Below, piece by piece: positions 27,155 to 38,000 of a DNA stretch of 64,000 nucleotides. This DNA comes from Fuerstiella marisgermanici. GTDB lineage: Bacteria; Planctomycetota; Planctomycetia; Planctomycetales; Planctomycetaceae. Below the pieces are notes generated by a model that was not told the origin of the DNA, did not search any database, and was given only the letters and a program-made list of their open reading frames with translations. The DNA lies in assembly GCF_001983935.1 (NCBI RefSeq), contig NZ_CP017641.1, positions 6,047,001 through 6,111,000 on the forward strand, given 5' to 3'. The position numbers and the translations under genes were made by a program. The first letter of the stretch is position 1, and the number at the start of each line of letters is the position of its first letter.

Positions 27155-27239
27155 ATCGTTTAACCCGTAGCCGGAGGCGCAGGCGTCTTTGCGGGCCGTC
27201 ACACCGCAGGCCTGCGCCTCCGGCTACGGGTTAAACGAT
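27155..27239. repeat. Perfect 30-bp inverted repeat (long palindrome)
   Basis: The left arm 27155-27184 is exactly complementary to the right arm 27210-27239, with a 25-base loop. The core reads CGTAGCCGGAGGCGCAGGC. It lies between the kinase stop and the secretin-like gene start. There is no T-run. It looks like a member of a dispersed repeat family rather than a simple terminator, but it would block or stabilise transcripts in either direction. Confidence 0.9.
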
Positions 27240-27273
27240 CATTCAAACACAACCTGTTCAAGAAGGAAAAACC

Positions 27274-28998
27274 ATGTTCATAAAATTCATGTCCGTAGCC
27301 TTCGTTGGCTGCCTGACAGTGTTGGCACAGGAAACCAGTTCGCAAACGGAGTCATTTAAGAGGCCCGATAACAAGGCTGCATTGACTCCGATTCGGCCGA
27401 TGGTTGCCCCTCTGCTCGAAGCTGACGAGAACTCACAGGAGGGTGATTCGAAAGTCAAACGCGAGCTTCATGTGGCGGTAGCACTGGTGCAGAAAGACTG
27501 GACGGAAGCGATCAACAACAACGCACCGGTCCTCGAAGAATTGAAGCAGCTCTACGAAGGGGTTGACATGTCGGCGCTTGGCGGCGAGCTTCCGGACGTT
27601 GCGCCAGAGTTGATTCTCCCTGAATCTCGCGTAGCTGTTTTCAGCTATGCCGACTATGCAAAACTTATTGTACGACTGAGAGACCTGAAGTTGATCGAAT
27701 CGGTGAAAACGGAGCCGGTGGAAGATTCTGAGCAGGAAGAGTTTGGGCCTTATTCGTTTGAGCGAGTCGAGGTTTCAGGATTGAAAGTGGTGCCTGAGGG
27801 GAAAGTTGTTCCCAAAAGTTCCTTGAGGCCATTCACAAGGGAAGCCGGTTCATGGTCGATCGGCGTCGGGACCGACATTCGAAATCAAAACTCGGTGATC
27901 TGCGATCCAAAGTACATTCGGTTCATTGAAACCGATTGGCCCACAAGCTCGGAACTCGTTGATCGGCAGCCCCTTTGGTCCAACCATTTCGGTAGCCGAT
28001 TTGATTTGCTACCAGGCAAAGTGGCCGTATTGCGTTGGTCTTCCGAAGGGCAGATGCGGGCTGGCGCGGGAGGGACTGGACGCGGTGGCTTTCGTGCATC
28101 CAACGGCGACGGCGCGAAGGATGACACCACGTTCCCGATCATCGTCATTTTGAATGGCGATGAGTTGCCTGCCCCAAACATTGCTCATGTGGGCTGGTCA
28201 AAGCCGTTGAAGACGATCGCGCCGAGCCGGTTCGACTACAATGCGACTAGCACGTCGATTCGCCGAGAGGAATCGAAGAATAGGACATTTCCCAAGCTGT
28301 CGAGTGCGTCAGCAGGAAGTGTATTCCAAAACAACGAAAATGATTCGACGCCCCCGGAGCGGCTGACCAAAGTCTTTCGCCTGCAACAAATTGACGTTTC
28401 CGAGGCGGCTAAGCTGCTCGAACAGTTGTTTGCCAACGGCAGCGGTGTCCGCTTGGCTCCGGACATCCGAACCAATTCGCTGTTGATGTCAGGTCCAGAC
28501 GAAGCGCTGAATGAGATGGAAGAAGTGCTGAATACGGTGGATGTCCCGCCAACCGGTACAAAGAAGGCGGCCGACGCCAAAGGAAAGTCTGTGCAGATGG
28601 AGATGGGGCCGGGAGGAACCATGATCCTGAGTGGAAGCAAAGACAACGTCGAAGCCGCCGAACAAATGTTGAGCCAAATGTCATCTAAGCAGTTAGCCGA
28701 CCGCAGCAGGGAACTGGAGGACAAAGCCTCAGCGCTTACTCGAGATTATGCGGTTGGCGGCGAATCAAACAAAAAGGACGTGGAAAAACTGAAGCGAACG
28801 GTGACCGAAGACTTCGAGGTGCGTCAACGGCTGCAGCTTGCTGAAATCGAATTCCTGAAAGCTCGGCTTGATGACCTCGAACGGCGCGTTCGGCAAAAGC
28901 AAAAATTGAAGTCGCTCATCATTGATCGACGGATCGAAGCGCTGTTGTCGAAACCCGACAAACAGAACACCGATCAAAAGCCTCGCCTGCGTCGCTAA
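27274..28998 (+). CDS. Exported protein with secretin N-domain-like region
   Basis: A 574-residue protein with an N-terminal hydrophobic signal (FIKFMSVAFVGCLTVLA). The first 330 residues have no recognised domain. About residues 365-425 read TKVFRLQQIDVSEAAKLLEQ, then VRLAPDIRTNSLLMSGP and EMEEVLNTVDVPP, which is the pattern of secretin/GspD N-domains. A C-terminal coiled coil (about 480-555, EFLKARLDDLERRVRQKQK) follows. There is no secretin pore domain, so it is not a secretin. AAGAAGGAA precedes ATG 27274. It follows the sigma/anti-sigma-kinase pair in the same direction, separated by a long palindrome, and may be a partner or target of it. Confidence 0.75.
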   Translation: MFIKFMSVAFVGCLTVLAQETSSQTESFKRPDNKAALTPIRPMVAPLLEADENSQEGDSKVKRELHVAVALVQKDWTEAINNNAPVLEELKQLYEGVDMSALGGELPDVAPELILPESRVAVFSYADYAKLIVRLRDLKLIESVKTEPVEDSEQEEFGPYSFERVEVSGLKVVPEGKVVPKSSLRPFTREAGSWSIGVGTDIRNQNSVICDPKYIRFIETDWPTSSELVDRQPLWSNHFGSRFDLLPGKVAVLRWSSEGQMRAGAGGTGRGGFRASNGDGAKDDTTFPIIVILNGDELPAPNIAHVGWSKPLKTIAPSRFDYNATSTSIRREESKNRTFPKLSSASAGSVFQNNENDSTPPERLTKVFRLQQIDVSEAAKLLEQLFANGSGVRLAPDIRTNSLLMSGPDEALNEMEEVLNTVDVPPTGTKKAADAKGKSVQMEMGPGGTMILSGSKDNVEAAEQMLSQMSSKQLADRSRELEDKASALTRDYAVGGESNKKDVEKLKRTVTEDFEVRQRLQLAEIEFLKARLDDLERRVRQKQKLKSLIIDRRIEALLSKPDKQNTDQKPRLRR

Positions 28999-29085
28999 CA
29001 ATCCTCTCCACTATGGTGTGAAACCCAAAAAAATGTCCGCAACCCGCGTCGGCCGCATGCGCATCCGGTTTGGCACTAGAAACGC

Positions 29086-32000
29086 CTACATTGCCGACGT
29101 ATTGCTCGATGACACGATCAGTTCATACGCATGGTGAGTCCAGTCGAAACCCAGTGGATCGTTGTTGGCGGCGTGCATAGCCTGGACGACGCTGAATGGG
29201 TCGTGACGGAAGGCCGCTCCGACGCTGATCGGTTCGTTCATGTACATCGGCGAATGGATGGCCGGGTGGAAGAAACGTCGTAGATTAAAGCCTGCGAAGT
29301 TGGTGGAATTCTGGACCGCCAGCGTCTGGTCGACTCGCATTTCGTGCGGCTGTTCATACAGCACGACGGTTGGGAACTGCATCAGCCAGTTGCCCGCACT
29401 GTCGGCCACCACCGTTTGTTCGCCCACCAGGCGTCCGCTCTGGTCGTAGATTTTTCCGGACAGCGTTGTGCCCGGGTCGACGATGCCCGTGTAGACGGTG
29501 TCGATCGGCAGTGGCTTCAGCCGATGAGCGAACTCGTCGCCGTGCGGCAGGTGCACGTCGCGTCGGTTGTACTCATCCATATCCTTACCGTAGCCGCTGG
29601 GATCCTGGAAGGAATCGAAGACGAAGACCTGCAGCGGCGTGGTGTCTTCCGCCACGTTATTTTCGGGCGTCGGGTCGGTGCCGTTGCTGCGGTCGTCGGT
29701 GATGGAAACCGTGTTGACCAGTTCTTCGCGATTCGGATCGATCACGTCGTCTGCGATAACAGCGAATTCAATCGCACCGCCGTCACCCGTGTTCAGACTG
29801 CCGACGTGAAAGGTGAAGGTACCGTCCCGATTGCCGATCCAGCCAGACGTGCTGGCGGAGGCATCAAACGTGGAGCCATCGGGAAGATTTTCGGTGATGG
29901 TGACTCCAGTGGAATCCTGATTGCCGAAGTTGTTGTAAGTAATCGTGTAGACCACAGTGTCGCCCGGTTCAGCGTAGTCGAGGTCGCCGTCGGTTTTGGT
30001 GACCGTAAGATCCGGTTGAGCCTGTAAAGTTGTGGTGTCTTCATCGGCATTGTTGGTCGGAGTCGGGTCCGGACCGTTGGCCAGATCGTCGGTGACCGAT
30101 GCGTTGTTGACCAGGACCTCCACTCCCGTCGCAACAGAAGCACGAACGTCGGCGGTAACTGTCAGCAGCACAGATTCGCCGCCTCCGGCGAGATCGCCAA
30201 CGTTCCACGTGATTGTGCCATTGACAGCGTCAACGGTGCCACCAACCGCGTTCACGTTGGTCAGCAGATCGACGGGGAACCGGTCAGTAACAACAACACC
30301 CGTACCGTTTTGGTCGCCGATGTTCTCAATGAAGATCGAATAGCTAATGGACTGGCCGGGTTCGACAAATGCCGGACTGCCGTTCATTGTTTTCGTCAGC
30401 CGATAGTCCGGCGCGGCGACCAGTGGATCCGTATCGGACACCGTGTTGTTGGTGAGATTCGGATCGGCTCCGTTTCGACCGTCGTCATGCACGTCAGCAT
30501 GGTTGACCACATCCGTTTTTGCCGCGTTGGCTGTGTCGACAACGTCGAAAGTGACGTTAAAGAACACCGTGTCGCCGACGTCCAGGTCACCCACATTCCA
30601 CGTGATGGTTCCCGCGTTCGTGTCGACCGTTCCACCATCAGCGTCAACGACTTGCAGAGTATCCAGCGGAAAACGATCGGTAACGATAACTCCGGTCCCG
30701 TCCTGCTTGCCGTTGTTGGTCACGCTAATGGTGTAGGTCATCTGATCGCCAGGTCGCAGGTTGACGGTGCCGCCGTTGGATTTGGTGATGGCGTATTCCG
30801 GCACGGTGTCCAACGTGGCCTTGTACGACGAAGTGTTGTTAGACGTGTCGGGATCGTCGCCGTTGTAATGGTCGTCGTCGACGCTGACCGAATTCGTGAA
30901 GGTGTCAATTCCAGCAGGAATCGGATCTTTCACAGTGGCCGTCACAGTTAAGACGACTTGTTCGCCAGGCTGCATCGCGGCCAGATTCCATTCGATCGTG
31001 CCCGCCGAATTATCAACGGCTCCACCGGACGCATTGGTGATCGTCAGCACGTCTTGCGGAAAGTCGTCCGCGATCGTAATGTTGCGTCCGTCGAGCTCAC
31101 CCACGTTCTTTACGGTGATCGTGTACTGGACGATGTCGCCAGCTGACGCGATGCTGTAGTTGCCCGTTTTGACGATGTCGTAATCCGGCACGGCGTGAAA
31201 CCCAAAGCCGGTCCCCGTCACCGATTCGCCGATGCCGACCGTGTAGTCGGCAGAATGCGGAGTCGCCAGGCCATCGTTGTCGACGGTGGGATTGTTCGCC
31301 AGCCCGGCGGCCATGTCTGTTCCGTCGGTCGTGAGCGTGTAGGTGCCGGGCAGCAGGTTAGCAAACTGAAAATTGCCGTTGCTGTCCGTGGGCAGAGTCG
31401 TCGTGTAGTCGGCTGTGCCGTTGCCGTCGATATCGATCGACAAAGTCACGTCAACATTCGCGAGGCCTCGATCGTTAGTCGCCGTGTCGTCGACGCCATC
31501 GTTGTCGATGTCAAAGAACACGGTGTCGGACAAGCTGCTGGTCCCTGTGTAGCCGAAGTCCTGAACGCCATTGTGCTGAGTGGGCAGCAAACTGAACGAC
31601 GAACCATGAGCAGTCAAAATTCCGTCAGCATCATAGGTTTGGCTGGTCCCTGCGGGCGGCACAACTCGAACAGTGAATTCCCCAGCCTTCAGGTTTGTGA
31701 ATTGGTAGTCGCCCTGAGCATCGGTGAAGGTGTGAATCGTTTCGTCCACGATGCCGTCTTCGTCGTAGTCGGCATCAAGAGCCACAGCGATTCCTGCCAG
31801 CCCCGGTTCAGAAGAAGACGTGGCCGTGGCGGCGTTCTGTGATGTGTCGGCATTGGCGTCGTAGAAAACGGTTCCCGACATCGACGCAGGCTGAATTTCG
31901 CCGAAGTTGTTTCCGGTGCCGTGAGTTTCCACGCCCGTTGGAAGCTCGATATTCGTAAACTGATCGTTCACGCTGCTGTCGCCACCGGGCGTGCCGATGG

Positions 32001-35000
32001 CGTCTTTGCCGTCGAGTAATCCAGCTGGAATTGTATTGCCGTTCGGATCTTCAACGATGCGGTACGTGCCCGGTCGCAGGCCCGTAAACGAGTACGCTCC
32101 TCCGGCACCTGTCAGCAGCGTCACATCCACGCCGTTGCCAAGGTGGTCAACACCGACCAATTGAATGGCAACTCCGGTCAGTCCGTTTTCGCTGCCGTCA
32201 AAGATGCCATCGTTATTAAGATCATCCCACACAAAGCCGCTTAACGAATTGCTGCGAATCCGTACGGTGTCGGTATCTGTGTGACTGTTATCGCCGTCCG
32301 CGTCAGGCGTATTTCGTTCGCCGGAAACCGTGCCTGACAGCGTGGTGGCGTCGGTGATGGTCGCCGTATTGACGTCGGTCGCATCTGGCAACACCGTGTT
32401 CAGCAACTTGACGCTGAAGGTGAAGGTCTGCGTGGCACCGGTTGCAATCGTGCCGCCGCTGTATAGCAACCGACCGCTGATCGTGTCGATGGACGGTGTG
32501 AAATCATTGGGATAGGCCGTCCCCGCGCCTCCGAAATCGACCGTGCTGATGTCGTAGAAGGCCGGGTCGAGAACATCTTCGATGACAACGTCGTACGCGG
32601 CCGATGTGCCGGTCGTATTGTCGACAGTTAGCACAACCGAAACGGTATCGCCTGCGTCGGCAAGGTCGGTATCGACGGTCGGCCCGAATTCTTTGGTGAT
32701 GGACAGGCTGGGTTCAACGACTGTCACGTTAACCAAACCCGTCGACTGAGGCGGTAGCGAATCGGTGCTGAAATCGATCGTGGCACGGTTCGACAAAACC
32801 GTCTGGTGGCCCGCGTAGCCGACGTTGCTGGATTGATCGACAACAATCGCGTCGATCAGCAGCAGGAACGAATTGTCGCTGCCGTCGTTGTTGGTCCCGA
32901 CGGTGATTTGATCGAACGTGAACATGACATCATCGCCGCTCGCCGCGCCCCCCGACACCGTCGGAATGCCGCCTGCGATTGTTCCGTTAAAATCGTTCGC
33001 CAGAAGGCCGCCTGAAGACGCCGCACTGGTCACAATTTGCGAACTCACGTACTTCAGACCGTCAGGTAGCTGATCGATGACCGTCGCGTCGGGCGAAATG
33101 CCTTCCGGCAACTGAACTCGCAAAGCATACGTGACCGTTTCGCCGATCGTGACGTTCGTGCCCGTGGTTTCGCTGCGATCGGTGTCGACGAAGTGCTTCG
33201 AGAACGCAGGCTGAGTCACCGTGAACACGGCGTTGCCTGAGGATTCGTAGTTGTTCAGGTTGCCGGCGCCAGCTCCATCAATTCCCGTGCGTTCTGTATC
33301 ATCAGCGGTGTAGGGCGATGGCCCAATAAACGTGCCGTTCTGCGACGTCCACGTGGCGGTGGCCACATTGTTGATCGCCTGATTAGGAGCCACGGCATGC
33401 CCAATGCTGCCGGTAATTGTCAGCGTGATGACTCGCGGATTGCCACTGCTGTCAACCTGGCTGCCGAGCATATCGATATCGCGGCCCGCCACCATGCGAA
33501 CCGTCCAGCCCGTATCATTGTCTCCGACCAGTTCGAAGTCGCTTGCTGAAACGCTTCCAGTCGTCGCGTTGTCGGTCACAGTAAGCACGGGGTTCAGAAT
33601 GGCGGAGAGGCCTCCGCCGGCCAGCGGCATGTCGTCACTGAAATCCATGTCGAAGGCATCGACTCCCCGGCGGTTGGTCAACGTAATCGTGTACTGAATC
33701 CCGTCGCCCGCATCGCCCGTGGTTCCGTCGTCGTAATTGGAATCCTGATCGGTATCCAGAGCGACGGATTTCGTGACGACGATTTCAGGTTCGATAATCG
33801 CAACGTCCGCGCTGGCGGCGACGACTTCACGCGGGTTCGGCGCGGTGGTCGGATTGTCGTCCCACTGGAACGTGGCCGTGTTGCGGCGCAGAACACCATC
33901 GACGTTGGCCGCTGCGTTGGTCACAACCGCTTCATAGGTGATGGTAATGCGGCCATCGGTGTCGGGCGTGCCGTGAGCCGCGTCGACAATTGTTTGCAGA
34001 TCCCAAACAACCGTTCGACCGTTGTTCGAAACCGTGGGGTCTGTTAAGTCGACGGCAGCATCCAGAGTGACTCCGTTTACTGTCGTGCCGGTGACGCCGA
34101 TGAACGCCAGCCCCTGCTGCAGATTGTCAGTCAGCGTCGCGTTCGGAATGGTGGCTTCGTTGAAATTCAGCGTCACGGTATACGTCGCCACTTCGCCGAT
34201 GACGGCCTGCGACCTCACGTTGTTCGCGGTGGTTGCACTGTCGTCGATGCTGGTACGGTCGAGTGTTTTCGTGATTGATGTGCCATCAATAGTGACGACG
34301 GCGGTGCTGGTGGCGTGGTAGTCATTGGGTTGAGTGTTATCGCTGGCAGTGGCTGGATCGTTCTGCCCGCTGCCATCGCGTTCGCCCTGAGTTTCCCCCG
34401 ACTTCGTGTTGTATTCGGGATTCGCACTGCCACCAGTGTTCACGTCATCCAGCGATGCAAGATCGCTACCAGTGGCGTTGCCGCCTGTTCCGTTGGCCGT
34501 TCCGAAGTCGCCGGGAAGGCTGGTCCAAGTGACGTTGGCTCGATTGACAACCTGCTCCGTCGGATTGACGCTGATATCAATCACCGCGTCGAAGGTGATC
34601 GTGACATCCGCCCCCATGGCGAGCCGGTCAAACGTCAAATCGAATGTGCTGCCTGACGAGTTGTCCGTGTAATCCGTTCCTGCCGTCTGCAGTGCACCAT
34701 CGACTCGCACCTGCATGCTGGCTGTGTTCAGCAGCATTTCTGTCGGCACGGTGTCAGTCAGATTCACGTCGAAGGCGTCGGTCCGCGCGCTGCCTGTGGC
34801 GACGTTAAAGGAAATGGTGTACGAAACCGGATCGCCCGCGTCGCCGCTGCTGAAGTCGACAGTCTTGGCGAAGTGTTGAATCAGCGGCTCCACAATTTGA
34901 ACGCGAGGTCGCTGGCCGTTTGGCAGATCGTAGATCTCTTCTCTGGATTCAATCGTGCCGTTGGCGTTGCTGTCGATCAGAACTTCCAGGTCGTTGTACA

Positions 35001-38000
35001 GACTCTCATTCACATCGTTGCGAGGACTGCTGTTGTTGTCGACCAGAACGTTAAATTCGATGACGACATATTCCTTATCGGCATCGCTGTCGCTGTTGAC
35101 GACTGTCCCCAGCTTGAAGTACACGTCGTTGCCTGTCGACCACGTATCGTTTTCGATTCCGGGATCGTCGCTTTCGGACGTCGCGACATCCGGCAGCACA
35201 AATGTCGGTTCAATGTCGGCCAGCGTGCCAGTGTCGACGATATTTAAACCTGCACCGCTAAGCGCACTGGACGTCATGTTGCCGCCGTCCGACACAAACA
35301 CAACTTTGGCGGTGCCATCGTCGATGAAGGTCAAACCGGATGGCAGTTTGTCTCGCAAGGTCAGCAGCGGAGACGTGCCTTCAGGGACTTCCATTTCGAT
35401 GCGGTAACGCACGACTTCGCCAATCGCGACACGTTCGACTCCGCCAACAAACGTTGTATGAGCTTCAGACGTCCCGTCGAGCGACTTGGTGGCCGCCACG
35501 TTGATGACGGCGACTCCGGCACTGGCTTCCGGCGGCGTAACCACGTGATTCTGGCCGCCCTCCTGCCCGGCGTATCCAACAAGTGCGGCCGTATTATTCA
35601 GCTCCTGCAGCGGCTGAGCCGAACCATCAATCGTGACATCGTAAATCATCACCGCAACGTTCGAACCGTTGGTGGCGTCGAATTCTGCCAGTACGCCCGA
35701 CGTGGCGGTGGGATCGTCGAGGGTGATTCCACCTGCAAACAGATCGGCGTCGCTGCCGCTGTAAGTCAGCAGGTTTCCGTTGCCGTCGTAGACTCGCAGA
35801 CTGCCCGCCACGTAGCTAAGCCCCGCGTCCAGCGTGTCGGTGATGGTGACGTCAAACGCACCGTGACGACTGCTGCCCGTGTTTTCCACGACGACGGCAA
35901 AGCGAGCTCGATCGCCCGCATCCAGGTCGGTGATCAGCGTGTCGAACGTGTTGTCGTCCAGCCAATCGCTGTTGAGTGTTCCGCCGGTGAAGCCTGCCGT
36001 CGCAGTTGTTTCGCTGAAGATCAAACCGCCCGCGGCGAATGCTGTCGTTTTCTCTGAATCGACGATGCCCTTGCTGATGCCATCAATAACCGGTTCCGTC
36101 AGTCGCACCTGGATAAGATCCACCTGACTCACAGGCGTGCCGTTTGTCGAACCTTCGGCCGCTATCGCCTGGTTGGTCAAAAGCAGTCCGTCCGCAAACG
36201 GATCATTTTGCACGGTCACGGTCAGCAGCAAATCCACCTGACTGGCCTGGAAGCCGGTGTCGTCAAATCGCCCGAAGTCGATTGTCACACTGTTCGCGTT
36301 CGTATCGATACTCAACGAAGGAGCCACGCTGTCATCCAGCAGGCCATTGTCGGACATGTCCCAGATGTCGTAGAACGTGTCGCCGGCGGCACCGTTGACG
36401 GCCAGCAGTTCGACGACGCCTGGCAACATCTGATTGCTGCTTTGGTCAGCATCGAACGTCCAGTTTGCAGCGGGCAAGCCATCGGCGTCTGCGTCAGCCA
36501 CTCGGAAGATTGGCAGTGGAAAATAGTCGGTGATGGTCAGGTCTTCGAAGTCGGACGTCGGCAGTTGATAGGTGAGCCGATAAGTAATGCGATCGCCGGG
36601 CGCGACGTCTACGGTGCCACTAAACGATGTCGAACCGTTGACGGCGTAGATCGACTTCGCAAGCGATCCCTGCTGAACCCGGATACTGGTTCTGCTGCTG
36701 TCCGATTCGTTGTGCAGAGTTTCGAACAGAACACCATTGGTGTCGTCTTCCTGGTTCTCACGAACGGCCCCCGCGATCGCAACGCCATTCGTCAGAACGT
36801 CGCCCTGGTCCACGCTGCGGTCGCCTGAAGGAAACGCGTCGGCGAATTCATCCTGCACCTGAGTATAAAACGTAATTGTGCCTGTCGCGGCTCCCAGGTT
36901 GGCAGCCCCGTTGCTCAGGCCACCTTGAAGGATCCCATCATCGCCCAGTTGCTGCAGTCGCTCGGAAAGCTGGATCGTGATGTGAGTGGTTCCGTCCGTG
37001 GCTGAGTTCTCTGCTGCGTCATCGCCGCGATCAATGCGAGACTGATCGACGATGAAATTATCTGTCGCCGCTTCTGATGTCGCACCCGTCTGCGGTCCGA
37101 CATGCAGGTTAAAACTGCTGTTGGCGTAGCTGGCATTGAAGTCAGAAACACTGAACGACGGTCCAAGGCCGGTGTAGAACAGCTGCCCGTCACTGAACGT
37201 GTCCGTCAGCACCAGATCACCGTACGTGTAGTAGTCAGAAATCTGAAATGACAGCGTGTACTTCAACAGCGAACCCGGCACGACCGAATCCTGCCCCGTC
37301 GGATTACCCGCCGCGTCGACAACGGTGACGCTCTTCTGAACCGCGATCGATTTGTCATCAATTGTGTGTTCGATACCGGCCGGGTCGGCCGCCGCATTGT
37401 CGATTCCGCCCGCATCACGGATGTCTACCGGCGTCCAGTCGCCCAATGCTTGAGCGTTGTTGTGGCTGCGGGAATCAGGTGCCGATGTTGTGTCGTCTTC
37501 GCCGTTAATCGGGATCAGCCGGTCGCCGTTTGCGTCGAATTCTTCCACGTAGAAGCTGAACGTGATTGACACGTCTCGGTCTGACGTCGTGCCGGTGATG
37601 GAATCCGCCGTCACCACCAGCGACTCACCATTCTGCACGCCGTTGATGTTTAGCGGCGTGTGCGAATTCGCCCCGGTGAACGCCGTGTTGTTCGTCGCAC
37701 TTCCCAGCACATTGGTGCCGCCGGGCACATTGGATGTGAAGACCGTCCCGCCGTCGGCGCTGGTGATCGAATCCAGCGACAGGAACACGATGTTGTTGGG
37801 CAGATCGTCAAAGATGTCCAGATCAGTGATCGTCTGACCGTCGGGAATGTCGACGTTCACCGTCCACTGCCGCACGTAATTCGGCCCGGTGGCTGTTTCG
37901 TGCTCCGGAGCGGTACTAGTTTTCGAAATTGTCAGCAGCGTGGGAGTCACGCTGTCATGTTCGACCCAGTTGTTCGCATTCGTCTGCACATCACTAAACA

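Noticed and set aside
27274-28998. Secretin of a type II/IV secretion system
   Set aside because: Only an N-domain-like repeat is visible; the pore-forming secretin domain is absent and the protein ends in a coiled coil.
29344-30027. Plus-strand frames antisense to the giant surface gene
   Set aside because: Many such frames arise because the gene is GC-rich and repetitive; none has a domain or start context.
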